Assembly (NCBI GenBank): GCA_028023455.1
Contig: JAQFVV010000014.1
Span: 933,336 to 997,335, forward strand
DNA length: 64,000 bases
Direction of reading: 5' to 3'
DNA from: Epiperipatus broadwayi
Taxonomy: Eukaryota > Onychophora > Udeonychophora > Euonychophora > Peripatidae
Below, one piece after another: positions 46,540-58,350 of the stretch. The notes beneath the pieces are model-generated. The model was not told the origin of the DNA. It searched no databases and worked only from the letters and a program-made list of their open reading frames with translations. Each line of letters starts with the position of its first letter. Position 1 is the first letter of the stretch. Position numbers and translations under genes: made by a program.

Positions 46540-48110
46540 TTATTCCAACAGATAAGGGTAATTCGACTATTGTACTTAATTGTTTAGATTATAATACTAA
46601 AATTTTAGATTTATTAAATGATGGCACTTACAAAAAGATTGTTAGAGATTCTCTTGCATATTTACAGAAAAAGACAAAATGTCTTATAAAATGTTGAGTA
46701 TTAATGAGGATATTAAAATTTATCCAAGAAAAAACTTTCATTATGTCCTAAATTTTATGGTTTGTCTAATATTCATAAACCTGAGATACCATTATGGCTA
46801 TTGTGTGTGCTAAAATTTCTCCCACACATGCTTTAGCTAGGCATTCAGTCAATGCTTACAATGATTGACAGATAACATTCTATCCAGAATTTAAAATTCA
46901 AGTAATTTTATTGCTGTAATTAAAAAAAATTAAAACTAACTAATCTTGATTTGTTGATTAGTTTTGATGTTTGTTTTATATTTACTAGTATTCCTGTTGA
47001 AGGAGCTATACAATAACTTGCTTGAGTTTATTATTGGATTAGCAAACATGGCCTTGAAAGTACATTTTTTATTCATGATTTTCAAAAGGATAAACAAATT
47101 AAAGATTTTCTATGGGATCTTCACTGTCATCTGTAATTGCTGATATCTTCATGAATAATTTTGAAAGTCAAGTATTAAATGCAGATACTAAGAAATTTTC
47201 TATTTGTTTCAGATATGTGGATGATACATTTGTTATATGGCCTCATAGTATTGATGCTTTGAACTCTTTTCTTGTTTTTCTTAATGATTGGCATCCTAAT
47301 ATTAAGTTTACTTTAAAGTTGAAAATAACAAATCACTTTATTTTCTGGATGTTTTGATTGCGAGAAAACGTGATGACTTCTTATCAATATCGGTTTACAG
47401 AAAATATATTCATACAAACAAATATCTTCATTTTAATTCTCATCATCATTCTGGACTAGTATTTTCTGTAGCAAAAAATCTTTTGACCAGAGCTTGTAGT
47501 TTGTCTGAAAGATTTTCTTACTCAAGAAATAGAACTGACAAAAAAAATCTACTTTCTAATGATTACAATAAAAACATTATATGTAAGGTGTTATGTAGGA
47601 TTGATACTAAAAAGAAGAAAGAGGATAAAGTTGATAAATCAACTAGGTAAACAGTAATTTTATCTTATATTAAAGGAGTCACTGATAAATTCAGTAGAAG
47701 ACTATCTAATTTTAACATGAAGACTACTTTTTCCACTAGCACAAAAAGTGATTTTTCCCCCCATAAAACTAAAAACAGTGCACTTTTGGAATATCAGGGT
47801 GTTTATGAAATTCCATGTGTACAGTGCTCAAAAAGCTATAGGTCAGTCTAATAAAAATTAATGTCAGAATGAATGAATATAAAATGCTTTTAATCAGAAG
47901 TTAAATATATCAACTTATATTTCACATTTTTTAGAAATTGGTCACAAAGCTGAATTTTGATAATGCTAAAATACTAGCTAATTTTGAAAAGTATGATTTG
48001 TGAACCATGAGAGAGTTGATTGAAATATTAAAAAGACCGACTGGTTTAAATAGAGCTGATGAAGCACAAAGTATTCCAGCTTTATGTAGGCCATTATTTC
48101 TTCTAATATA
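46540..48110 (+). pseudogene. Penelope-like element, copy 2 (near full coding span, decayed)
   Basis: The plus strand starts with PTDKGN and STIVLNCLDYN (46545-46596), the conserved N-terminal RT segment of PLEs, then decayed blocks. RT motif C is in the open frame 47112-47357: GSSLSSVIADIFMNNFE followed by FRYVDDTFVIWPH (YVDD at 47214-47225). A frameshift leads to 47354-47650 with VYRKYIHTNKYLHFNSHHHS. The GIY-YIG start GVYEIPCVQCSKSYR is at 47798-47842. The tail has LIEILKRPTGLNRADEAQSI near 48012-48080. It is related to copy 1 but not identical, so the two are not a simple recent inverted duplication. Confidence 0.85.
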
Positions 48111-49370
48111 AATTTGAAATCAATTAATAGTGAAACTGAAGAAAATAAACATTTGTTAATCCACATGTTCTGATTTCTCAATTATTTCATACTCAATCTC
48201 ATTCTTTATTTCACACTTAATCTCATTACTATTTGAGACCTAATGGTTTTTCTTTGAAAAGTTAACCATGCTACTGATGGATACTATTTCCTCAAAACAT
48301 TGGGAAGCAATCAAAAATAAACACACAGTTTCATCCAAAAACTATTTTATATATATTACAATCTCTAGTGTTTGAATTTCTATTTTTATATGTTTCTCCA
48401 TTCAATCTTACCAATTTTTTAATTTTTTAGTTTTACAATTATTATTGTCATGCTATTTTTAATAATAGTCCAATATATCACAAAGACTTGCTACAATTCT
48501 TCCTTAAAAGAAAACATTGTTAGATTTACCAAGTGTTGGATTGTGAGAATTTTTAAGCATTTATATAAAAAAGAAGTTATTATTTAATATCTATCACAAT
48601 TGGATTAGAGCAAATTTACTATTTTTTTATTAAATAGATTTGAAAAGTTATCAGCTCTAATTATTATGCCTAATACATTTTTTTTTTCCTGCAATATATT
48701 TTAGGAATAAATTTATTCATAAATTTCTTCTTCAGCTGAATATCATGCTGATCAATTTGTTAAATTTTCATGTAATATAGCAGCTAATAATTAAATATGT
48801 ATATATTACATTCAATGATTGGAGTTGATATTTTCTTTTTACTAATAATTATATATTATAACACAGCAAATTATTTTGAGAGACCTAAATCTTTAGTTTA
48901 TCCTCTTCCTATTTTTTTTCTTTAAAGATATAATATTTAATTTATATTTTCTCTTTTTACAGTTACAAGTTATTAATTTATGAACTATTAGCATCATCAA
49001 GAATACAGGTGCAATCATTTATTTTGTTTCTTTAATATTATAAAAAATTGTGTAGTTAGTATTTACATGTCATTTGCGTATGTGTGTTAACAAATCCAGA
49101 TTTTGTGATCTTCAAATAATATTTCATTTATGATTTGACTTTTGTTTTTATTATGTCAGAGAATCTGTTTCTATATAAGTTTTATATATTGTTTAAATAA
49201 TTACTCATTAAGTCTAACTAATTGTTCAGAAATTAATCTAAACATTGTTTACTTATTGTATTTTTTAATTATTTTATCCACTTCTTCTCAAGATATTTAT
49301 TCAATTAATGTTACATAGCATGTTAGTTTGGCTTTATTTTAGTGTTTTTTCTTAGTTTTTTAATTTGTTG
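48110..49370. other. AT-rich DNA, no gene recognised
   Basis: The duplicated words CTCAATCTCATTCTTTATTT and CTTAATCTCATTACTATTTG near 48190-48235 are the only local repeat noted. Confidence 0.5.
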
Positions 49371-49374
49371 TGAT

Positions 49375-49880
49375 TTATCTAGAGAAAGATTTGACAGACT
49401 TAATCTTCATTTTTATATTGACTGGAAGTTTGTATGCCAGGCTCTTGATTAAGTCTTGAAGTTATGGCTTATACTTGGTCTCTAGTGGGTTGTATTATTT
49501 TGTTGTTAAACAAATTCCAAGTGTCCAGTAAACCTATGTGGAAGGGCCATCATTTCATCTCTTTGTTTAATTTTCATCATTGTATTTCTAAAAAAATTGT
49601 CCTTCGTTTTGATGGGGGTGGATAAAATTTTTGTGACATCTTACTAGTGACGAAGCCATTGTAAGAAATAAGCTAAGCTGTATGAAAGCAAATTGTTTAG
49701 ATTGGATGCTTTTTTTAATGATATTGTCATAGATGATTTTTTTTTGATTTGTTAAGTCCTGTGGATTAATTAAGTGGTCAAAGGTTTCTTCTTCTTTGTT
49801 GCATAGTTGGCAAATGGTGTCTAGGTTGGCAATGCCTCTTTTATCTTTTAGGAACCAATTGGTGGTGCAAAAAAAAAAAA
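49375..49880 (-). pseudogene. LINE ORF2 C-terminal fragment (family L-A, copy 2)
   Basis: Minus-strand pieces match copies 1 and 3: NWFLKDKRGIANLDTICQLC-like text (49795-49865), then EEETFDHLI of the C-x2-C-x8-H motif (49775-49819), then pieces resembling the F-A-x-x-x-L-S-L-F and R-C-H-K-x-F blocks of copy 3. Multiple stops and frameshifts. The oldest-looking of the three copies. Confidence 0.65.
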
Positions 49881-50570
49881 TATCACCTTTTTTTTTTTAG
49901 TATATCAAATCTCTTAGAATAAAATTGATTGTTTATTTTCAGCTATTTTCTTTTCTTTTTTTTTTTAATACAGAATTTTACAATAAATTTATAAATATAA
50001 TATTTTGGCAAAATAATACAATATTTAATTTAAAGTATTGGTTTCAATCTTTTTTGTAAATATTCTGAAGCTTTTTTGCTGCCTCTATCAACTTATCATA
50101 AGTGTAGAAATATTATGAATCATCTACTTTTCTCACGTATTAAATGGCATTGAATTTTTAATCCATATTAGAGAATAATTCTGTTAAGAATGATCTCATA
50201 TTTTAGATATTTATAGCAAAAGTTAAGGGATAGGCAACACACTTTTTAATAATGTACTACTGAAGAGAAGTAAGACTTGTCATGAAAATTGTCTAGACTG
50301 ATAATGCCATTTTTGACTGAAAAAAAATTAAAACTTCCTTCCATTTACTTGTAATTGAAATAAATTTAATAATAATCCACAAACTAAATCAAAGACAGAT
50401 TGCTGCCTTACTGGTTTTAGTTTTCAGATTTTGGAAAAATTCTTATTAAAATTTCTCAATATTTTGTTTGGACAGAAAAGTTACTACTTGTAAAAGTTAT
50501 TATTTATATTTACCAGAGATTTGTATATATCTGTCTGCCTATCTACTTATCTGTCAATTTATTTATTCTG
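49880..50570. other. AT-rich DNA, nothing recognised
   Basis: Poly-A/poly-T runs; no frame or structured repeat. Confidence 0.5.
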
Positions 50571-50571
50571 T

Positions 50572-50729
<158 letters not shown>

Positions 50730-51450
50730 ATCTATTTATCTCTATCAACTTATCTCCCCATCCATTTATATGTTTGTCTTATAACTTGAATTTTATATTT
50801 TAGAAAGTCATGATAATTATATGTATTCAAGCGTTTGGTAAAAGATAGATCTCAAAAACTAAAGTTTTCTGGATAAATTTTCCACGCAATAAAATAATTA
50901 TAAAAAACACAATTCTCTTTGGTCAAATGAATGGAATTGTTCTTTTACTTCAGTGTTCACCTGTCATATTAACTCCCAAATAACTAACATTTTTGTTTTA
51001 TTTATAATGGTTATTTTATTATATATAAAATAATTTTGTTTAAATCTTTTTGAAGTATTTTTTTTTAAAAGTGATCTCAAGTTTGAAATTTTTCTTGCAT
51101 AAACTTGTCTTTCATGCATAAAGTAATAAGCTTGTACAATGATAGGAATATTTTTTTAAATGTATTTGTGTTAAGTTGTTTACTACAAGTAAGATAGGTG
51201 TACTTAAGAATGCTTATTACATTTACAATTATTATTTAATCTGCTGAATCTGATTAGCTAATAATTTTGTTCGGCTTTTTGCCATATTACATTGCTATTA
51301 AGCATCCAATAAATTTTTTGTATGATTTTGCATTTATTTGCTGGCAAAAACTTGAACTTAAATTTATACTCATTGATTTTAATTCCAACTATAATCATTA
51401 GATGCCATTATTGTTTTTATATAAGTAAAATAATGTGAAGTTATTGGATT
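50730..51450. other. AT-rich DNA, nothing recognised
   Basis: No frame or repeat of note. Confidence 0.5.
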
Positions 51451-51696
51451 TTCAAATCAAGAGGTTGACATAAAATTGCACTCATCATCGGGATTGCATA
51501 ATCTTGGTTTGTTAAAATAGCAAATTATAGATTTACACAATTGTTTGTTTATTTATTTATGTAAAATTAAATGAAATAGTTTCTTTTTTGATATGATGTT
51601 CACATTCAAATTTTATTTGAACATATTTATATTTTATCAGAAAGTAAGCCATAAAAATATAATATTGTGAAACAAAAAATGGGTACTTGATTATTA

Positions 51697-51937
51697 AAGC
51701 TGCAACACGGAGCATGTATTAGATCTACTGTGCCTGTTCACATTCACATCAATTCACTGATAACTTTGTGATCTGACCAAAATAATGTGTACACACATTT
51801 TATACATGACTTTCTTTGGCAAAAAAAAGTGTACAGGGATCTTGTACATGGTATTTTGGCAAGAATTACAAAGTTATCAGGAGGTTGATACAAATATCAA
51901 CAGGTGTAGTAGGTCTAATACATGCTCCATGTTGCAG
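51697..51937. repeat. Hairpin adjoining the left end of the TIR core
   Basis: GCTGCAACACGGAGCATGTA and TTAGATCTACTGTGCCTGTT are mirrored by AACAGGTGTAGTAGGTCTAA and TACATGCTCCATGTTGCAG, around a loop near 51800-51830. The hairpin arms begin within the terminal repeat itself. Confidence 0.8.
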
Positions 51938-51964
51938 AACTAAAAATAAGTAAAAGTAAAAAAA

Positions 51965-52235
51965 TAGTAAAACTTTCAACATTAACAAAAACTTTTAAGA
52001 ATGACATTTAAAATAAATGCGACTTTTACAAATATGTACAACTTTCAACATTAACAAACAACTTTTAAGAACAACATTTAAAATAAAATTTTAATATTAT
52101 AAAGTTTCTAAAAAAAAAAGTGCTTTCACAAATATGTTCGACTTTCAACATTAACAAAAAAAAGTGACTTGAAAAAAAAGTTGTGACTTTAAAAAACTAA
52201 CAACTTTTAAGAATGACATATAAAATAAAAAATAA
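51965..52235. repeat. Subterminal tandem repeats inside the TIR core
   Basis: ACTTTCAACATTAACAAA recurs at about 51974, 52041 and 52140, each followed by a variant of ACTTTTAAGAA(T/C)(G/A)ACAT and a run of A. Three to four irregular units of about 70-100 bp. Confidence 0.7.
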
Positions 52236-52684
52236 AATTTAATATTACAATGACACGATTAATTAAAAAAGTTAGTTTAAATATACACCAAACAAACAGT
52301 AAATGATTTTAATTTTCAAGTATTTGGATAAAAATATATTAACTATATTCCTATGACACTTACCATGTAATATATAACAGGAATTTAGACGTTAAAAAGA
52401 AAGTTTTCATAATACTATTACCACAGAAAATGGACATCTGCAGTAAAAATGTTCACTCCAAAAATGAAACCACATGATTGCGAAGTATGCTGGGATTTTT
52501 ATAAAACTGTTAATAAACGTCGTTTTTTTAAATAAAGATATTAAACCAAAAATACAAAAAAAAATACATACTAATTACTACACTTTTATTAAATTTTTAT
52601 ATAAAACATTCGTCTGTTTCCCTACATAAGCAACCAAACATCCATGTCCCCTTGTGAATGTCAATTTTAGTGTTGCAATCTCGG

Positions 52685-52850
52685 ACATTAATGAAAAGTA
52701 TGAGAAATAACTGAAAATGTCGAAGTATTACAAAAAAAATCACATTGAAAAAAGAATGTTGATTAAAAAAAACATGTGTTTTCATAATGAAAAATATGAC
52801 AAATAACTGAAAATGTCAAAATATTACAAAAAAAAAAAAAAGATTGCGTT
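52685..52850. repeat. Second tandem duplication inside the TIR core
   Basis: AAATAACTGAAAATGTC occurs near 52706 and 52801 in ~97-bp units ending in A runs and CATTGAAAA/CGTTGAAAA. Confidence 0.7.
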
Positions 52851-53882
52851 GAAAAAAAAAATCATGTTGATAATAAAAATGTTTTCACATATACTCACAG
52901 GGATTATTTTCTTTCAATTTGACATCATCATGACATTACACATTTATTGTGGTGTGAAAAGACCCTCTATCTACCCTACATTGCAGCTTTAATACTCAAG
53001 TACCAAATCAAGAGGTTGACATAATATTGCACTCAAAAGTAATCATTGTGCTTGCATAATCTGGATTTGTTAAAAGCTAGAAATAGCAAATTATAGATTT
53101 ACACAATAGTTTGTTTATTTATTTATGTAAAATCAAATTAAATATTTCCTCTTTTTTGATATGATGTTCACATTCAAATTTTATTTGAACATACTTATAT
53201 TTTATCAGAAAGTAAGCCAAAAAAATATAATAATGTGAAACAAAAGATGATTAGTGGCAAAAAAAAATTAGCCTATCAAAGAATCATAACTGCTATTTTT
53301 TGACATTATTTATAAATGTATAAATTTCAAAAAATATTGCCCACTACTTGAATGTATTATTTACTGATATGCATCACTAATAAAAAAAATGCTGCAGAAT
53401 TATTTATTATTCTTTGAAAACATTTTTCGTCTGAAGGTTAGAATAAAATCTTTTACTTGCTTGCTTTTTTTATTTATTTGCAAAATTTATATATTATTTT
53501 TGAGATGACTTCATGTTTTGAATTAATAATTTTAATAATATTATAAAAAAAGTAATTTTTTATTGAAGAATAAAGATTTATTCATTAAAAATAAAGAAAA
53601 AAACACAAAATGATTTCAAAACTGGTTACATAACGATGTTCAAGACTTTAACATCTAAGTAATTTATTAGTGATGGTGATACTTTGCCATTATTTGCTTC
53701 TTTGTTAGTGCACTTTATTTGTAAAAATTTTGGAATAGATTCTGAAGTAAAATATGTTGAGATACATATTGTTTTTTTTATTTTTTAAATATTGTTTGTT
53801 GCATTTCTTATTTACTTGTAGTATATCTCATCATTATATTGAATTTATTATTTTATTTTATTTTTTCTTTCTCAAACAAAAG

Positions 53883-53967
53883 TTATGTGGCCACACAATT
53901 TTTAATAATGGTAGGTTTTTTTCTACTTGTGTTTATTATACTTTCTGGCATGTTCTCGTTATTATTG
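53883..53967 (+). CDS. Candidate host exon encoding one membrane helix
   Basis: An 85-bp stretch is bounded by AG (53881-53882, preceded by a T-rich tract) and by GTAAAT at 53968. One phase gives YVATQFLIMVGFFLLVFIIL and SGMFSLLL, an ordinary transmembrane helix. The A-T-Q-x-L-M/I-x-x-G pattern recalls the second helix of claudin/PMP22-type four-helix proteins, but that is a weak resemblance. AT-rich DNA readily yields hydrophobic peptides, so chance is a serious alternative. No companion exon found. Confidence 0.2.
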
Positions 53968-54049
53968 GTAAATACTAAATCTGTTAAATTAGTAGATGCA
54001 ATTGCTATAATTGTGCCATTATTGTATAACACTTTGTTGAGCAAATAAT

Positions 54050-56280
54050 TTTCTTATATAGTTTCAAGATAGCTTTTAGGAAAATAACTACCACCACAAC
54101 AAAAGTTGCTAATTGCATTAAAATAATAATAATCATTAATGTTAAAGCACTCATATATGTAAATAAAAGACTAAATAATCAATTTCTCATGACTCAACAT
54201 TTTGTGATCTTTTTATGTATCTTAACATGCATTCACAAACAAAAGAATAACACATACTATGCTAACTTGTTTGTATTTTAATTTTTATATCATTAATAAT
54301 TAATTACATTATTTAGACACATTGTTATTTTTACTTACGCAACCGCATTGTATTTATTTACATAAATAGTCAATATAAAATTATATTTCTAAACCTCTCA
54401 TCTGTAACTTTTTTTTTTATTAAATTAATATTTTTTACCTTTTACTTGTAATGATTAAAAGTTATAAATTTGTTTTCATTTTGTATAATTAAAGTTTTAA
54501 AAAAAATGTACATGTAAATCAATGAGTTTATTTTAACGAAATTTATAATTTATAAATAATTTTATTTGATTGAAGAAAGAAGCTAGAAACCATTAGATTA
54601 TACTACCTCAATTGATCAAAACCATTTAAAAATTCCACAAACTTAAAAAGAAAATTATATATTGATCACAGTCATTTAATGGGGGAAAAAATAAAAAAAG
54701 AAATTGAAATCTTTTAATAAATCTAACTCAAAAGATAAATGAAACAGTTAGTTTTAAAGTAGTTCCTGTTAGCGTTTTTTGTAATCTAATACATTAATTT
54801 TACATACACCAAGTTAATTCTCTTGATTATAAAAATTAAATACATTTTCTTTATTTTATTGTTGCCGTATTTTTATATAACTACTGGGGAGATTTTGGAT
54901 AGGTAGTCCCTAGAAAGATGCTTGAAACCTATTTGAGATAATTAATGAAATTGTTGATGATTTTGCAGCATTCAGCATCATCAGCTTACACAAATAAGTT
55001 TGGACATATCAGCTCTTAGAAAAAAATATTATTATAGTGAACATTTAGTACAATGAAATTTTGTTATTGGAAAAAGGATTTTATAAATTAATAACAAAAT
55101 ATAAATAATAAAATTGCAATGATTTTGACAGATAACATGAATTAGAATTAGCAAATTATAAATGTTTGTTTCCAGTTTCAAGTAAATTGCCACTCATACT
55201 AATTGTTTACAAGATATGAATTTAAATCAGGGGTATTTGGAGAACATATTGTAGACGTCTTTGTCGGGAAGAATTTCTCATAAAATAAAAACAGTAAGAT
55301 TTCTGTATGTTCTTTTTTTTTTAAATGTCTTTTGAAGTTTTTTTTTTTTCAAAAAAAGAAAAAAAAAAAAAAGTTTTTTTTTTAATCAATAAGGTAACAT
55401 TCCTGTGTCTATTAAGGACTTTTATGTGATCATTGGTCTTTTAGTGGGAGGGGGGGGTAGATTTTGCATATCTATATTTCAGGATTTACAATAAACTATC
55501 TTCTTCAACAATTATATTTTATTTCTTCATAGTTTTTTTAAATTTTTAAATAGTTTGTTTATATGATATTTATTGATTACTTTATTCATATACATACATC
55601 TATAATTTTATTTAACATTTCAATAAACAATATGTGTTATATCAATGAAGTGACATTTCGTAAATATAACACCTACTGCTATCGAGGGGAGGAGGGGATA
55701 AATTGAAAATAATTTACATTGGATTTGAATTTCCTTCTGAATAAAATAATCCTAAACAAATTGAAAAATAAATTTATAAAAGTCTTAAAAGACAAAAATT
55801 GGTTATTGTAGATCTCCATTAAATAAAGAATAGAATGCAAAAGATGTAAGCAGTCTTTAACAGTTCTTGTAATTAATATAATTTTATTTTAATGTGACTT
55901 TTACAGCTAACAGTATAGCAAGCCTTCAATAGATATGGCATTTATTTTAATTTATATTCCAATTAGTATATATAATTATGAAAATAAAGAAGTTTTTTTT
56001 AAAAAAAAAAAAAAATCAAAATATACAAAAATCAATGAAATGTTATTTGGGGGATTAAAAATGTTAGATAAAGAAATAATCTGCTATAATACATTATGTA
56101 CTTAAGGATAAAAAGTGTGAAAGACGAAACATTTTAATTAAACGTGCAATATATACTAAATTACACATATGTAAGTGTAAATTTTGAATCAATTTAATGA
56201 AAAATTTACAAAGGTAACAAAATTTTTTTTTCAATAATATATTTATTTACATTATCTAAATTAGATTTGTAGTTCATATT
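54050..56280. other. AT-rich DNA, no gene recognised
   Basis: Contains a self-complementary poly-T/poly-A cluster (about 55310-55382), a G run at 55450-55457 and a GA-rich block at 55684-55698. No coding signal. Confidence 0.6.
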
Positions 56281-56289
56281 TACATTGTT

Positions 56290-56640
56290 TATCTAGTTTT
56301 TCTTTCTGTTATTCTGAAAGTTTGTAATGATGTTATTTTAATAGTAATTATATGTTAGACCATTTCCACTATATATCAAAAATTTTGAATGTTTTTAGAA
56401 AAATTCAGGCTTTATTAAACTTTTCAAATACATTCAACTGTTGCTAATAGGACATAGGTTAATATATAATACAACATGAGCATATCTTAAATTCAATGTT
56501 CATGAATCTAAAGGTCCAGCTTCGATTCCCATATACTGTCATTGCTCAGACTAGAAAACTTGGTGAAATGAGAATAATACCACTGGAAATGTGTAATATA
56601 TTAATCTTTGTGCTTTATCCATAATTGATTGTATTTGAAA
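56290..56640 (+). repeat. SINE-like family S1, copy 3
   Basis: Carries TATATGTTAGACCATTTCCA, CATGAATCTAAAGGTCCAGC, then TTCGATTCCCATATACTGTC and GAGAATAATACCACTGGAAA. The B-box-like TTCGATTCC is best preserved here. Confidence 0.55.
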
Positions 56641-57540
56641 AGTATTATTATCAGTTAAGTGTAGATCTTTCCAAGTTTACATCATTTCATTTTCTAGACT
56701 TCTTTTCTTCACAACACATGAATAAACTTCCTTATTTCATCTATTCATTTCATTTGTAGACATTATTACAATCATTGGGAATCTAAACTTCAACTATCCA
56801 TTTATCATCATCTCTTTTAGAAATATGTCCATTCCAATTTCATTTCAGTCTCTTAATTCTTTCAATTGTATTAATGATACCTATTTATTCTTTCATCTAT
56901 ATATTTCATTTTTGATCCCTTCTTGATATTCTCAACATGCATAATGTCCATACTTTATTGAGTCATTTGGGGTTTGTATTTTTTTTCTGTGAAATGTCCA
57001 AGTCTCAGACTCATAATTAAGAATTTATCAATCCTCTTTTTCAAATACATAAGCATATTTTTTTATATATATTAAATTATTTGTATGAAAAACATTCCAT
57101 TTAATTCTATGATTAATGTCATCCATTATATTTCTACTTATATTAATAATTTTACCAAGATATTTGTAGTTGTTAACCCTTTTTAATTTTTTTTTCTGGA
57201 AAAAAAAAACATTGAAGATTACTGTAATTTTTTTGGCATTTATCTTTTTGTCTTACTTTTTTACTTTCAATTGATAACTCTTGCAACATTTCCTAAATCT
57301 CTAATACATTATTTGCAAAAAGTGCATTATTTCCAAAATCTAGATGATTTAAATAATTTATTTTTACTATTACTCCATTAACTGCTCATTTTAATCCACT
57401 AAATACTTTTTGTAAAACTGCTACAACTCTTTTTGATTGATCCTTTTTTATAACTTCTCCCAATATTTGGATATGACCCATATATATTAGAACCCTGTTT
57501 AAGTCAAGCTTGTGTTTAGGATTAGTTAGAGTCTAAAATT
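56640..57540 (-). pseudogene. RTE-like LINE, 3' part (RT palm to C-terminus)
   Basis: Minus-strand pieces: a decayed FADD box, LDFGNNALFAN (about 57335-57370), then EMLQELSIESKKVRQK (57260-57310), KGLTTTNIL for the K-x-x-x-Y-L-G element (57155-57185), and a C-terminal block with ENIKKGSKMKYIDERI and ETEMKLEWTYF (56820-56945) aligned to the same region of the plus-strand RTE fragment at 40.7-40.9 kb. Stops throughout. Confidence 0.65.
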
Positions 57541-58350
57541 TATTGCAGGAAAATTGGAATTACTTTGGTGCTGATTTTATTGTTGCTTTATCAAGAAAAC
57601 CATACTAAATAACCTTCAGAATTTTTTCACAACTAATGAATCAATACAACAATGAGATAAGAATTTGTCTTCACTCTGATTGGTTATTTATTGTTCTCTA
57701 CACATGAGAGCTCCTGTCAATGATTTTGATAGTTCCGATATTTTCATTGTGATTTTCAAAGTGAAAACATATTTTAGAATCTTTTAATATTATTTTGTCA
57801 ATTTTACTGTTACTTTATCAAAAAAACTGTATTGAATAATCTTTAGAATGTTTTTATAACTATTACATCAATACAAAAGTGAGATAAAAACCTGCCTTCA
57901 CTCTGATTGGTTGACAAGAGAGATCTTGTCAATGATTTTGAGTTCCAATATTTTAGTTTTAATTTTGAAAGTGAAAATGTATGCTTTAGAACCTGTTTTT
58001 ACACATTTTATAATTTTTTTCAGAAAATATTTATGAAAATTCTAATTATTTTAAAAGAATGATTCAGATTTTAATAGGAAAATTTATTTTTACATGAAAA
58101 CAAATTGAGAAAGAAATCAATGATGTATGGCTACAATTTGTAATTGGATGACAAAAATATGTTTTATGTTGACCACTATAGATTATTTTTGCCATTATAA
58201 AGAAAAAAAACATTTTTTAAAAAGTTTCATTTACTTTAATAATCTGACAAATTATTAATTTGCATTTTAGAAAAGGTTTTTAATCAAATGGAAAAAAAAG
58301 ATTTACCTGTAACATTAAATACCAATACCATATTTTAAAATCTTTTTTTT
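57540..58350. repeat. Unclassified repeat interrupting the RTE LINE (copy 2 of the 15.6-kb repeat)
   Basis: Non-coding. 57574-57780 and 57797-57990 form a ~222-bp tandem duplication (landmarks TTTATCAAGAAAACCATACT, TTCACTCTGATTGGTT, GTCAATGATTTTGA). 57950-58310 resembles 15600-15990. It separates the two RTE parts, so it probably inserted after the LINE, though loss of RT sequence at the junction is also likely. Confidence 0.5.

Larger units (their letters stand above)
51453..53253. mobile_element. TIR element flanked by ~230-bp direct repeats
   Basis: A 1.32-kb core (51682-53003) has inverted termini: GGTACTTGATTATTAAAGCT on the left and, mirrored, AGCTTTAATACTCAAGTACC on the right. Immediately outside each terminus lies a copy of the same ~230-bp sequence in direct orientation (51453-51680 and 53004-53253), containing AATCAAGAGGTTGACATAA and ATATGATGTTCACATTCAAA. 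The flank is far longer than any transposition target duplication, so the composite may be an LTR-like structure, a segmental duplication around an insertion, or part of a larger unit. No protein recognised. Confidence 0.7.
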
